Shown: positions 35,760-46,213, counted from the stretch's first letter. The stretch: DNA of 57,744 nucleotides from Paenibacillus whitsoniae (GCF_003955665.1 NZ_RXHU01000031.1:1-57744), one strand, 5' to 3'. Notes: generated by a model from the letters alone, not told the origin. A program made the numbers and translations.

Positions 35760-37085
35760 TTATACGCGCTCAGCAGCTCTAGCCCCTGCTTCTACTGCTG
35801 CCGCCGCCGGAGCTGGAATTGCCGCCAGCCCTCGCATGTATGGCCGCAGCGCCTGCGGGATGTAGATCGAGCCATCCTCCCGTTGGTGGTTCTCCAGCAG
35901 CGGAATCAGGATCCGCGGCGAGGCAACCGCGGTATTGTTGAGCGTGCAGCAGTAGCGCAGCTCACCGTCAGCATCACGGTAGCGGAGCTGCGTCCGCCGC
36001 GCCTGATAGTCCATCAGCAGCGACGACGAATGCGTCTCGCCGTAGGCGCCGCGGCTCGGCATCCACGTCTCGATGTCGAACTGTTTGTAGTTTTTGCTGC
36101 CCATATCGCCGGTACAGACGGCGACAATGCGGTACGGCAGCTCCAGCAGTTCAAGCAAATGCTCCGCATTGGCGGTAATCTCCTGGAGCATGCGTTCCGC
36201 TGCTTCCGGCGTGTTCTCGCACAGGACCACCTGCTCGACTTTCGCGAACTGGTGCACGCGGTATAATCCGCGCACGTCGCGTCCGGCCGAACCCGCTTCC
36301 TTGCGGAAACAGTTCGACACCGCTGCGAGTTGAATCGGCCCTTCCGACAAGTCGACGATCTCGCCGGCGTAGTACGAAATGAGCGGCCCCTCCGAGGTAC
36401 CGACAAGCCACTTGTTCTCCTCCAGCGCATACGTCTGATCCTTGCCGGCCGGGAAGAAAGCCGCATTCAGCAGCGTCTCTTCCCGCACCATTAGCGGCAC
36501 GTCCATAACGGTGAAACCGCGGTCTGTGAGGACATCAATCGCAAGCTGCTGCACAGCCCGGTGGAGATGTAAGCCCATCCCTTTCAAGTAATAGTTCCGG
36601 CTTCCCGCAACTTTCACGCCGCGGGCGACATCGATCAGATCGAGCGCTTCACCAAGCTCCAGATGATCGCGCGGCTCAAACGCAAAGTCCGTCAGCTCAC
36701 CCACAACCTTCACAATTACGTTGTCCGCATCCGTCAAACCGATCGGCGTATCCGACGATGCCAGATTCGGCACGCTAAGCATCAGTTGACGATACTGCTC
36801 CTCTGCTGCGGCAAGCTCCAATTCATATTCAGCTAATTTCGCATTCCATTCGCGAACCTTCGACTTGAGCCTCTCCGCCTCTTCCTTCCGCTTTTCCTTC
36901 AGCAGCACGCCAATCTGCTCCGTCCCGCGATTACGCTCCCGGCGAAACTGCTCCACCTGCTGGAGCAGCCCACGACGCAATTCATCCACGCGCAGCAGCT
37001 CTTCCACTTGGCAAGGCACGCCCTTATTCCTCGCCGCTTGCTTTACTTCTTCCACATGCTCTCGAATCCATTTGATGTCCAACAT
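35760..37085 (-). CDS. serS: Seryl-tRNA synthetase, divergent type
   Basis: Class II synthetase of 441 residues that charges tRNA-Ser. The N-terminal tRNA-binding coiled coil spans about 25-105. Motif 2 is FRKEAGSAGRDVRGLYRVHQF followed by KVEQ. Motif 3 reads LNNTAVASPRILIPLLENHQ instead of the common LNGSGLAVGRTL form, placing it in a divergent SerRS branch and suggesting a second, specialised copy. The ATG at 37085 follows GAGGAGCGG; a GTG nine bases earlier is too near that site. It lies behind a T-box leader and downstream of pfkA. A self-resistance or backup role would be inference. Confidence 0.9.
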   Translation of the reverse strand: MLDIKWIREHVEEVKQAARNKGVPCQVEELLRVDELRRGLLQQVEQFRRERNRGTEQIGVLLKEKRKEEAERLKSKVREWNAKLAEYELELAAAEEQYRQLMLSVPNLASSDTPIGLTDADNVIVKVVGELTDFAFEPRDHLELGEALDLIDVARGVKVAGSRNYYLKGMGLHLHRAVQQLAIDVLTDRGFTVMDVPLMVREETLLNAAFFPAGKDQTYALEENKWLVGTSEGPLISYYAGEIVDLSEGPIQLAAVSNCFRKEAGSAGRDVRGLYRVHQFAKVEQVVLCENTPEAAERMLQEITANAEHLLELLELPYRIVAVCTGDMGSKNYKQFDIETWMPSRGAYGETHSSSLLMDYQARRTQLRYRDADGELRYCCTLNNTAVASPRILIPLLENHQREDGSIYIPQALRPYMRGLAAIPAPAAAAVEAGARAAERV

Positions 37086-37119
37086 ACTGTTCACCGCTCC
37101 TCGTTATCGAATTTGTCCG

Positions 37120-37333
37120 AAAAAGACAAAGAACGCCCTCAGTCCGATTGGGACGAGGAGCGTTCTGCTCGCGGTGCCACCCAATTTGGTGACTGACCAT
37201 GTGTCAGTCACCCGCTTGGTTCCGCGATAACGGGCGGTGCCGGTCTATTTAGAGAAAGACCGCTCAGTCTTTCCGATCATAAACGTCTCCGAGTTGGATG
37301 CTCTTCATTGACCTGATGCCGATTTGTAAGTTG
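37120..37333 (-). promoter_or_regulatory. T-box leader of serS
   Basis: On the minus strand the T-box sequence GGGTGGCACCGCG lies at 37170-37182, followed by the terminator AGAACGCTCCTC...GAGGGCGTTCT and a T-run (37120-37166). Upstream are a hairpin GTGACTGAC/GTCAGTCAC (stem III) and a stem I candidate closed by GGTC/GACC. Uncharged tRNA-Ser should favour the antiterminator. A UCU triplet at 37251-37253 on the 3' side of stem I could be the serine specifier, but I cannot place it with certainty. Confidence 0.88.
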
Positions 37334-37339
37334 AAAGTG

Positions 37340-37368
37340 ATTATAGCGCAGCCTAAGCTGAAAAGCAA
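37340..37368 (-). promoter_or_regulatory. Promoter of the serS T-box transcript
   Basis: Minus strand TTGCTT (37363-37368), 17-base spacer, TATAAT (37340-37345). The -35 box begins only 8 bases after the pfkA stop. Confidence 0.75.
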
Positions 37369-37375
37369 TAGGCTC

Positions 37376-38344
<969 letters not shown>

Positions 38345-38389
38345 CTAGTTTCCTCCTCCAAATTCTCTCCACCGACTTCAAGACTAAGT

Positions 38390-39481
38390 TCAAGTGGTCG
38401 TACGTATAAACATGCTATTGATCCAGAAAAACAACCGGGTTAATGGGCTATTTTTCATAAGACGCTTGGAAATTTGTTTGACTTGCTGTTGGGAATTCAC
38501 TTTCGGATCGGATAAATACAGCGCCAGCAAGCCCTCGATTATCATACGATGAAACCTCGGATGTTCCAAGAACAAAATCTTACTGCGCGCCTCCTCGACG
38601 ATAAACGCAATGCGTTCTACAGTCGTATCCAACGAATCGTAATACGTGCAGAAATTCAAATCCCCGCCCTCGATATCCTCCTCTTGATCGATCAGATAGT
38701 CGAGCAGGATGTGCAAGCCGCACACATATGGAAAATACGCTTCGCGAATCGCCTCGACCTGATCGTCCCGAAGGTCCGGATCGCATGCCGAAAGGAACAG
38801 CATGAACATGCCCAGCGTCGAACCCGTGGCTGCAGCAAATTCATTCCATCCGATTTGACGATGCTGATGATGATGCAGATTCCACCACTGTTGCAGTTCA
38901 AATTCCCGCAAATCTTTGCGGATATGCTTGTACACCTGCAAGTCGCAGTAAAGCCCGACAAACTCACGCACCTGATCCGCTACTTTGACATAGGAGGGCA
39001 TCTGGGCGATGCACATCTGGCATTTGCGCACGAGGTCGGTCAAATAACCGCCGTCATCCTTCTCCTCGCGATAGGCGTAGTAATCATGAATCGGCTTAGC
39101 CGGATCGACCGCATCCAGCATCGACTGGTGCAATTGCCGAAAATCCTGCGGATCCAGCGATGTGCTGCGGTCGCATAAATTATCTAAATAATCACTGATC
39201 GTCTGAAAGGCAACGATAAGCGGAATTAATATATGGCGCATCGACAAATGAGCGGCCGCATATACCGCTCCGCCTTGACAGTGAAATTTTTTGGAGGCGA
39301 TACTTGCCAAAGCCTGCGTTCGGAGCTCGGCGTCCGGTATCGCATCTGCGCGAGACTGCCAACCCTTCAGCTGCTCACTCACCTCAGGCAAAATGTACCG
39401 ATACACACTAAGCATTAACCGAATGGGGCCTTGCGGAACTTTTGCCTGGCTACGTATATGATTTTTGTCCAATTGCTTCAA
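38390..39481 (-). CDS. ytpB: Tetraprenyl-beta-curcumene synthase (YtpB, DUF2600)
   Basis: Protein of 363 residues matching the YtpB family of large class I terpene synthases. The metal-binding motif is DYLDN (residues 97-101, in TISDYLDNLCDRST), followed by conserved segments such as GLYCDLQVYKHI and LLDYLIDQEEDIEGGDLNFC. YtpB turns a C35 prenyl diphosphate into a monocyclic sesquarterpene, which a squalene-hopene-type cyclase may process further. TTG at 39481 is chosen because GGAGG lies eight bases upstream. It overlaps the gene before it by 32 bases, implying coupled translation. Confidence 0.9.
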   Translation of the reverse strand: MKQLDKNHIRSQAKVPQGPIRLMLSVYRYILPEVSEQLKGWQSRADAIPDAELRTQALASIASKKFHCQGGAVYAAAHLSMRHILIPLIVAFQTISDYLDNLCDRSTSLDPQDFRQLHQSMLDAVDPAKPIHDYYAYREEKDDGGYLTDLVRKCQMCIAQMPSYVKVADQVREFVGLYCDLQVYKHIRKDLREFELQQWWNLHHHQHRQIGWNEFAAATGSTLGMFMLFLSACDPDLRDDQVEAIREAYFPYVCGLHILLDYLIDQEEDIEGGDLNFCTYYDSLDTTVERIAFIVEEARSKILFLEHPRFHRMIIEGLLALYLSDPKVNSQQQVKQISKRLMKNSPLTRLFFWINSMFIRTTT

Positions 39482-40091
39482 GCCAGCTTCCTCCACAACT
39501 TTGTTCGTAACAATAACGGATAAGCAGTTGCATTTCCGATTGTTGAATCTGTCTCAGCCATGCATCCACGGTCTCGTTCTGCACGAGGGAAACTTGCAGT
39601 TCGACAACGTCGATAAACACGCACGGATTCCAAACCGGCGCTGTAATCAAGACTTCCAGCTTGTGACGAAGCGCATCATTCTCCAACTCTTGCAGATCTT
39701 TAACTGATAGGCGTTCCCGCACACATTGGCTCAGGCTTGAAAAAATAGGATGATGGCCGACATCGTTAAACCAATATTTTGCGTTGCTGTAGTCGCCTTC
39801 CATGCGATGCATCAGCGCATGCCAATAGCTGCCTGTCGTATTTGTAATATCCTGGGCGATCGTATGCGATTTGTCCAAGCTCTCGTTCATCAGATAAAGA
39901 CCCGCGATCAGCGCCTTGCCAAACAGCATACCGTCCGGCTTTCCCTGCGCCAGCTGTTCCGGGTTCAACGCCTCGATGCGCGCATCCATCGCCCAATCCC
40001 ATTCCTCGATCGGATACAGCGCGGGCACGTGCTCCAACAGCGGCTTCAAGATCGCGTCAATCCAATTATTCCCATCCTTGTTGCTCTGCAT
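39450..40091 (-). CDS. Uncharacterised protein with SH-GSYWH-HR-EGD-NAKYW motif
   Basis: Protein of 213 residues of no named function that I recall. Conserved-looking core: ESLDKSHTIAQ, NTTGSYWHALMHRMEGDYSN, AKYWFNDVGHHPIF. The spacing of His and Glu residues (SH, WH, MH, EGD, HH) looks like a metal site or active centre, and similar motifs occur in unnamed proteins of bacteria and fungi. No signal peptide or membrane helix. AAGGGAG precedes the ATG. It overlaps ytpB and follows a 104-residue unknown protein, so a link to sesquarterpene metabolism is possible. Confidence 0.75.
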   Translation of the reverse strand: MQSNKDGNNWIDAILKPLLEHVPALYPIEEWDWAMDARIEALNPEQLAQGKPDGMLFGKALIAGLYLMNESLDKSHTIAQDITNTTGSYWHALMHRMEGDYSNAKYWFNDVGHHPIFSSLSQCVRERLSVKDLQELENDALRHKLEVLITAPVWNPCVFIDVVELQVSLVQNETVDAWLRQIQQSEMQLLIRYCYEQSCGGSWLEAIGQKSYT

Positions 40092-40119
40092 GCAGCAGGA
40101 CTCCCTTCATAGGCAATCA

Positions 40120-40434
40120 TTAATGGTGGGTTTTCGCTTCCAAATCTTGATTGATTCGGAACCACAAATGAAGATCGTTGATCATCGAGGCGAGTTCGGC
40201 AATTTCGGAATTTAACGCACAGGACGTCAGGAAATCATCTTCCACGTCCAGCTTATTTTGTTTGTCAATAATGATCGCTTCCAGCTTCTGAATACGGTCA
40301 GGAATGCGTCCGCGAATTTGTTCCCAATGCAACAAAATATCAATACGAACAGCCGGAGCATACTGCTCCCACTCCATCTCCAGCGCGGGAAGATCAATGC
40401 CAAGTCTGTCATCGTACTGAAAGTAATCGTTCAT
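40120..40434 (-). CDS. Uncharacterised 104-residue protein
   Basis: I do not recognise this family. It is acidic and mostly helical (residues about 15-95), with one aromatic-rich start (MNDYFQYDDRLGID) and HLWFRIN near the end. AAGGAGG precedes the ATG at 40434 at a good distance; the longer frame upstream lacks any such site. It is first of a three-gene run with the 213-residue protein and ytpB, 28 bases apart from the next gene. Confidence 0.7.
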   Translation of the reverse strand: MNDYFQYDDRLGIDLPALEMEWEQYAPAVRIDILLHWEQIRGRIPDRIQKLEAIIIDKQNKLDVEDDFLTSCALNSEIAELASMINDLHLWFRINQDLEAKTHH

Positions 40435-40598
40435 TCCCAAGCCTCCTTGCATGTAAAACAAAACTGCACAGAAAAAAGTTCTTCTTTTAAATGTATCACT
40501 TCGCCACTTAGGTTTCCAGTTAAAATTGTATGTCAACCTCAATTCATTTTCTGATATACTTAGTAAATGTTTTGTAAACGTGAAGGAGTGCGATTTAG

Positions 40599-41924
40599 AT
40601 GACCGCTAAGCCCGCAAATGTTCCACTCTCCTGGAGACAGCTCATCTCTTTTTTCCTCCCCCTCGGTCTGTCGGCAACCCTTGTGACGCTCTCGCACGTC
40701 ATCATTAACAGCACCTTGGCAAGAGCGGACAACTCCGAAATTGTCATCGCCACTTACGCCATTCCGCTCAGTCTGCTGGGTCTGACAGAGAAGCCCGTCG
40801 TGCTGCTGCGGCAAGCCTGCTCCGCACTTGTGAGAGACCGGGTCTCTTTCCGGGCCATGGGCGCCGTCAGCGCCTATGTCTTCGCCTGCATCCTACTGCT
40901 CGGCCTTATCCTCTGTTACACGCCTGCGGGCGAATGGGTGTTTCTGTATTTCTTCGGCGTCGAGCGCGAATTGTTGGCCTCAACCTTAAGCGTCTATCGC
41001 ATCCTGATGTACGTCAGTATTTTTTCCGGGCTGCGCTGTCTGTTTCACGGCATTATTATTTTCAACATGCGGACCAAGTGGCTGACGATCGGCATGGGCG
41101 TACGCATCATCGCCATGTATTTGCTGTCGCTCTATTTCATCACGACGGATCAGGTCTCGAGCGGCCGAGTCGGGGCCATAATTTTTATGTTCGGCATGAT
41201 CATCGAAGCGGCGATCGCCATTTGGGAAGGCACCAGCCTCCTACGCAAGGTCATCCCGGAGAAAGCGCCGAACCATACGATTGAAACGAAGAAGCAGATT
41301 TTCAGCTTTTATAAGCCCTTGTTATATTCTTCGATCATTGCCGTCATTATCGGCCCTTCGATCAATGCGATTTTAGGAAAAACGGCGAATGCCCACCTCG
41401 CGATCTCCTCTTTTGCGATTGCCGGATCACTAACGCAGCTGGTGATGAGTTTCTTTTCCTATATTCATCAAATTGTATTGAACTTTTACCGCAAAGATGC
41501 CCGAACGGTCAGGCGGTTTATTACGATGCTCAGTCTGATCCCCGGAACCCTGATCGCGATTCTGGCCTATACGCCGGCCGGTCCCTGGTTCATGGCTCAC
41601 ATCATGGGCGTGAATCCCGAACTGCGAGAGGCGAGCCTGGAGGCTATGCGGATTTTTATGATCATGACGCTGGTCTTCCCTTGGCTTGATTATATGAACG
41701 GCATCGTCATGCTGCGCAGCGAAACGAAGATCATGGTTTTTTCCCAATCTGCAAATGCTACGGTTACGCTTTGCGCTTTATTTGTTGCGATTGCAACAAT
41801 CCCCGGTTGGAACGGCATGATCGGCGCCTTCGCCCAATCGATCGGCATGCTCGCCGAACTGACTGTCGTCACCGTCGTCCTGCGTAGAACAACAGGGCCG
41901 CGACAGTCCGGTCTGTCCGCTTAA
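40599..41924 (+). CDS. MATE-like multi-helix transporter (MOP superfamily)
   Basis: Membrane protein of 441 residues with about 12 helices arranged as two similar halves of six, as in MATE and polysaccharide flippase proteins. The first helix region SWRQLISFFLPLGLSATLVT and the matching FYKPLLYSSIIAVIIGPSIN at the start of the second half show this. Substrate unknown. Ribosome site AAGGAG, and a TATACT box lies near 40554. The next gene, an MFS permease, begins 28 bases after its stop, so the two may be cotranscribed. Confidence 0.8.
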   Translation: MTAKPANVPLSWRQLISFFLPLGLSATLVTLSHVIINSTLARADNSEIVIATYAIPLSLLGLTEKPVVLLRQACSALVRDRVSFRAMGAVSAYVFACILLLGLILCYTPAGEWVFLYFFGVERELLASTLSVYRILMYVSIFSGLRCLFHGIIIFNMRTKWLTIGMGVRIIAMYLLSLYFITTDQVSSGRVGAIIFMFGMIIEAAIAIWEGTSLLRKVIPEKAPNHTIETKKQIFSFYKPLLYSSIIAVIIGPSINAILGKTANAHLAISSFAIAGSLTQLVMSFFSYIHQIVLNFYRKDARTVRRFITMLSLIPGTLIAILAYTPAGPWFMAHIMGVNPELREASLEAMRIFMIMTLVFPWLDYMNGIVMLRSETKIMVFSQSANATVTLCALFVAIATIPGWNGMIGAFAQSIGMLAELTVVTVVLRRTTGPRQSGLSA

Positions 41925-41952
41925 CTACACCTGAAAACGAGTGAGAGAAATC

Positions 41953-43134
41953 ATGAATGCACACAAACATAGCCAGACGAACGATCTGCTGCTTCGCATG
42001 TTTACTTTTTCCTTTTTTATGACCATGGGGATCGTCGTGACGTTTTTCCCTTTATATTTCGACTACAAAGGCTACTCCAAAATTCAGATCGGCCTGCTCT
42101 ACGCCATCGGCCCGCTGATCGGCATTGCCACGAACTTGCTATGGGGAATTCTGAGCGACCGTTTCCAGACGGTGAAAAAAATTATGGTCATCCTGCTGAT
42201 CGGCCAGCTCGTCACAGCAGTGCTTGTATTTACGGCAGGCTGGTTTGCACTGCTTTATGTATGTTTGGCGGCGTTTTTCTTCTTTCAGCAGCCCGTCAAC
42301 TCCTTGAATGACAGCCAGGTGATGCTGAACATCCGGGCCAATGGCAAAAGCTACGCGTCCTTCCGCGCCTGGGGCTCCATCGGGTTCGCCTTCTCCGCCG
42401 GCGTGTTCGGCGTTCTGCTGCGCGTATACGGCACCGGACTGACACCGATGCTCTGTTTCATCACGATCTCTTGCTCGCTCATCATCGTACTGCTGCTGAA
42501 AGACGTACGCGAAGGCGGCAAAAAGATGGCGTTCAGTGGTATGGTGAACATCATTCGCAACAAAAGGTTCCTTTGGTTCCTCGGTCTGATCGTCATTATG
42601 TCTGTCTCCCATCGCTGCAACGACGGGTTTCTTGCCCTTTACATGCGCCAGCTCGGCGCTTCCGATTCGATGATCGGCTACGCTTGGATGGCGTCGGCCT
42701 TGAGCGAAATTCCGATCTTCTTCTTCCTGAGCAAGCATGGGCATCGCTTCAAAGAGATTCCGCTGCTCATCTTTGCGGGCGTGATCTATACCATTCGATT
42801 TATATTCATGGGCCACATTCACAATCCCAACTGGATTCTGGGCGTTCAACTGCTGCACAGCCTGACGTTCGGCATCTTCCTGTTTACGGCGAACCGCTAT
42901 TTGAGCCAAATTATTCCGGACGAGTACCGCTCGTCGGGCCAGGCAATTTTCGCGGTAGCCTGGTCCAGCGTCGCCGGACTCATCAGCGGGATGCTCGGCG
43001 GGTGGATCTTTGACCTTGCCGGCGGGGCGACGCTTTATACGTTTGCAGCAGTGTTGTCTATCATATCTACACTTGGCTTTATCGCGACCCATGTGTTCCA
43101 GATTGACGAGAAACTCGCCGGAACATCACGCTGA
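41953..43134 (+). CDS. MFS permease of the LacY/nucleoside-like group
   Basis: Transporter of 393 residues with 12 helices. FFPLYFDYKGYSKIQIGLLY and the loop WGILSDRFQTVKKIM (motif A variant) are like the MFS_1-like group that includes 3-phenylpropionate and nucleoside permeases. The part RANGKSYASFRAWGSIGFA is also typical. The ribosome site is weak (AGAGAAATC); ATG at 41953 is taken, with a GTG 12 bases earlier as an alternative. Substrate not readable. It ends about 160 bases before the nitroreductase gene. Confidence 0.82.
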   Translation: MNAHKHSQTNDLLLRMFTFSFFMTMGIVVTFFPLYFDYKGYSKIQIGLLYAIGPLIGIATNLLWGILSDRFQTVKKIMVILLIGQLVTAVLVFTAGWFALLYVCLAAFFFFQQPVNSLNDSQVMLNIRANGKSYASFRAWGSIGFAFSAGVFGVLLRVYGTGLTPMLCFITISCSLIIVLLLKDVREGGKKMAFSGMVNIIRNKRFLWFLGLIVIMSVSHRCNDGFLALYMRQLGASDSMIGYAWMASALSEIPIFFFLSKHGHRFKEIPLLIFAGVIYTIRFIFMGHIHNPNWILGVQLLHSLTFGIFLFTANRYLSQIIPDEYRSSGQAIFAVAWSSVAGLISGMLGGWIFDLAGGATLYTFAAVLSIISTLGFIATHVFQIDEKLAGTSR

Positions 43135-43291
43135 CCGGGAGCGGACTAGAGACGCATCGTTTAGCAGCCGGAGGGCATTCTACGGGAGAGGCAGTTGTAC
43201 TCGTTTTCGAAAGCCCCTATAATAAGATATAGTCTTAGGACTTACTAATAATAGTTTAACTAATAGAGCAGCAAAGGCAGGTACACGATTC

Positions 43292-43939
43292 ATGACGTAT
43301 GAAGATTTTAAAACAGTCGTGCTGGAGCGCCGCAGTGTGCGGAATTTTACCGAGCAGGAAGTGTCCGTGGACGATATTCGCGAGATCATTGACTGCGCGC
43401 GGTTTGCGCCAAGCGATACAAACTCCCAGACTTGGAAGTTTATTGCGATCCGAAATACAGAGAAAATTAAACATATTGAACAGCTGACCTGGGACCAGCT
43501 TCACTTGCGCGCCGCCGCAGCGGAGGAAAAAGGACTTTCCCGCGAAGCGCGCCTCCTGGTCAAATCGTTCGGCCCGTACGCAACGGCTTTCTCCGACGCG
43601 CCGGTGCTGATCGTTTGCTTGGCAACGCCGTATGAGTCCAAGTTCCGCGAGCGGATCTTCGATCCGATTCAGCTGGTGGACGATCACGTCTGGGCGGAAG
43701 AAGGCATCAAGAGCTCGTGCCTCGCATCTCAGAATTTGATGCTTGCAGCGCATGCCAGAGGCCTCGCGACGTGCCCGATGACAGGCCCTGTGCTGCTCGC
43801 GCAGGATCAAATCCGCGAGTATCTGAACATTCCAACGGAGTTCCAGATCAACATGGTCATTGCCCTTGGGCATCCGAAAGAGCGTCCAGGCAAGCTGGCG
43901 CGTAAAGAAATCGACGATATTCTGGACATTATCGACTAA
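43292..43939 (+). CDS. Nitroreductase-family flavoprotein
   Basis: FMN-dependent oxidoreductase of 215 residues. The N-terminal ERRSVRNFTEQEVS and CARFAPSDTNSQTWKFIAI are the FMN-binding signature, SCLASQNLMLAAHARGLATC the dimer core, and VIALGHPKERPG the typical end. It reduces nitro compounds, quinones or related substrates with NAD(P)H; the natural substrate is unknown. AAAGGCAGG lies before the ATG. A strong terminator follows. Confidence 0.92.
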   Translation: MTYEDFKTVVLERRSVRNFTEQEVSVDDIREIIDCARFAPSDTNSQTWKFIAIRNTEKIKHIEQLTWDQLHLRAAAAEEKGLSREARLLVKSFGPYATAFSDAPVLIVCLATPYESKFRERIFDPIQLVDDHVWAEEGIKSSCLASQNLMLAAHARGLATCPMTGPVLLAQDQIREYLNIPTEFQINMVIALGHPKERPGKLARKEIDDILDIID

Positions 43940-43941
43940 GT

Positions 43942-43993
43942 GAAAAAGAGTTGCGCGCAAAGTACTTATGTACCTTGCGTGCAACTCTTTTTG
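43942..43993. terminator. Bidirectional terminator, nitroreductase / MMPL gene
   Basis: AAAAAGAGTTGC pairs with GCAACTCTTTTT, with inner GCAA-GTAC/GTAC-TTGC pairing. The genes are convergent. Confidence 0.9.
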
Positions 43994-46213
43994 CTAGCGG
44001 TTCGTTTGCGGTACGGGTGCATCCGCTTTCCCAGGCCAGAATGCCGCCCTGCCCAGCAGAATCGTAATCGACGGTACGAGGAACGGTCTGACGATGAACG
44101 TGTCCAGCAGTACGCCGATGGCGCAAATGACGCCGAACTGCACAAGCACCTGAATCGGCAGCGAAGCCAGCACGGCAAACGTGCCTGCGAGAATGAGCCC
44201 CGCCGAAGTAATTACCGAGCTTGTCGAGCTGACGCCGAGCCGGACCGCCTCTCTCAGGCCCAAACGGCCGCGCTCCTGCCAGATGCTGGAGATCATGAAG
44301 ATGTTGTAGTCTTCGCCAAGCGCAACCAAGAAGACGAAGGCGTACAGCGGAATAAGTCCCTGAATGGCTGACGTATCCATGAACTGGTGAAGAATCAGCC
44401 ATCCCGCACCTAGTGCGGAGAAATAGGACAGAATGACTGTAGCGATCAGATAAATCATGGCGACGATGGATCGCAAATAAACGAGCAGTAGCAGCGCAAT
44501 CACCCCGATGACGACAGGAATGACGACACGCGTATCGCGTTCAACGACAGTTTTGGTATCATACTGGGTGGCAGTTTCACCGCCAACCCATACTTTGGGA
44601 GCAGCAATCCCAGCAGCGGACATCTGTTGTTCCACGATGTTGCGAATGTCCGGAACCCGGTCGATGATGTCAAGATCATACGGATCTTCCTTGAAGATCA
44701 GCTCGTAGCTCTTAAAATTTGCATCCTTGGAGCTGTCAACCGCATTGCCGACTGAAGCAACATAAGGCAGTGACGACAAAGCGCTTTTGACGTCGATGGA
44801 CTTGCCTTCCATGTTCACGATTATTTTCATCGGCGCTAACGAACCTTGCGATACGTGATCCCCAAGCAGCTGAAATCCTTCGCGGGACGGCATGGTGGTT
44901 GGAAATGACTCTAGGATGTTGTACGTAAATTTGATCTGCGGCGCAAACGAAGCGAGCGCGAGCAGGATGAGTAGACTGACAACCAGCACACTCCTTGGCT
45001 TCTCGGTCACGATCTGCCCAAGTGCTGCGCTAAAACGTCCAACCGCCTTTTGTTCCCGAATCCGCTTACCTTTCTTCCTCTCCTTCTCCGCGCGCATCTC
45101 AGGTGTAAGCGGAATGAATGGGAAGAACGATACGCGGCCGATGATGGCGAGCAGCGCCGGGACCAGCGTCAATGAAGCGACTGCCATAATGAAGATCGCC
45201 ACACTAAACGGAATAGCAAAGCGATGATTTGAACCGTAATGTGCAAAAAGCAAGCCCAAAAGCGATACGATCACGGTTAGTCCGCTCATCCCAATAGCGC
45301 CAGTAGAGCCGGCGAACGATGTCCGCAGCGCACCGTATGGATCCTTCTCCTGCAAGAGCGCCTGCCGGTAACGTGCCACAAAAAACAAACAGTAATCCGT
45401 ACCAGCCCCGAACAACAGCACTGTCATAATGGAAATCGATTGCGCATCGACTGTAATCCAGCCTTGCTTAGCTAGAAAGCCGAGAACAGGTGAAATAATG
45501 CCGTAGGCAAATCCAACGCCGATCAATGGAATAATCGCCAGAATGGGTGATCGATATAACAATATTAACAAGATCAAGACGAGTAAAACTGTAGCTAGCA
45601 TCAAAGCGAAGTCTGCATTTTTGAACAACGCCGTCGCATCGGTCTGAATGCCGACAGGCCCGGTGATACGCGCGTGGAGGCCGCCATCCGTGATCGGGGC
45701 AGCAAACGGATCACCCCCAAGCTGTACAGTCGCCACTTCCTGCAGCTTCTTAAGTCCTTCTTGCAGCACCTCGGTCTCCGTGCCTTCCTCGAACGACACC
45801 GGCAGCACGAGCAGCTTGCCATCCTGCGAGAGCATGCTTTTCAGCGCCGGGGCCGGCATCTGATGCAGCGGCGGCACGCCTTGCTGCGCCTCAAGCGGCT
45901 TCTCGGTAAGCTGCGCGGCGACCTTCTGAATCCCCGCCAAATCCGGATCGGTCAGGCCGTCAGCCCGATACCACACAACGAGCGCCGGCACGCCTTCATT
46001 GCTCGGAAAATGCTCATGCATGAGCTCGGTCGCTTGCAGGGACCAACTGTCGTCCGGCAGCTGACGGGCTGCATTGTTTTCCTGTGAATTGACGTTGGGC
46101 AGAAAGACGGATAAAATGCCAATAAGTATAACCCACACGGCAAGGGTAACCCACTTGCTTCGTCGCCCTGCGAACAGGGAACCGGCTTTGCTGAATAAAG
46201 GTGTCTCATGCAT
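43994..46213 (-). CDS. MMPL-family RND exporter
   Basis: Transporter of 739 residues with the MMPL layout: one helix (about 20-40), a large extracytoplasmic domain, five helices (about 195-370), a cytoplasmic insert with a basic stretch (RAEKERKKGKRIREQKA), another helix, a second external domain and five final helices. GAGTDYCLFFVARYR and the matching ALGEDYNIFMISSIWQERGR carry the membrane Asp/Glu-Asp-Tyr pairs expected for proton coupling. Likely exports lipids or hydrophobic drugs. The TetR gene is divergent, as is usual for a regulator of its own exporter. Confidence 0.9.
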   Translation of the reverse strand: MHETPLFSKAGSLFAGRRSKWVTLAVWVILIGILSVFLPNVNSQENNAARQLPDDSWSLQATELMHEHFPSNEGVPALVVWYRADGLTDPDLAGIQKVAAQLTEKPLEAQQGVPPLHQMPAPALKSMLSQDGKLLVLPVSFEEGTETEVLQEGLKKLQEVATVQLGGDPFAAPITDGGLHARITGPVGIQTDATALFKNADFALMLATVLLVLILLILLYRSPILAIIPLIGVGFAYGIISPVLGFLAKQGWITVDAQSISIMTVLLFGAGTDYCLFFVARYRQALLQEKDPYGALRTSFAGSTGAIGMSGLTVIVSLLGLLFAHYGSNHRFAIPFSVAIFIMAVASLTLVPALLAIIGRVSFFPFIPLTPEMRAEKERKKGKRIREQKAVGRFSAALGQIVTEKPRSVLVVSLLILLALASFAPQIKFTYNILESFPTTMPSREGFQLLGDHVSQGSLAPMKIIVNMEGKSIDVKSALSSLPYVASVGNAVDSSKDANFKSYELIFKEDPYDLDIIDRVPDIRNIVEQQMSAAGIAAPKVWVGGETATQYDTKTVVERDTRVVIPVVIGVIALLLLVYLRSIVAMIYLIATVILSYFSALGAGWLILHQFMDTSAIQGLIPLYAFVFLVALGEDYNIFMISSIWQERGRLGLREAVRLGVSSTSSVITSAGLILAGTFAVLASLPIQVLVQFGVICAIGVLLDTFIVRPFLVPSITILLGRAAFWPGKADAPVPQTNR

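Noticed and set aside
42139..43092. Open frame of 317 codons on the minus strand
   Set aside because: Opposite to the MFS permease; rich in charged residues typical of the reverse of membrane helices.
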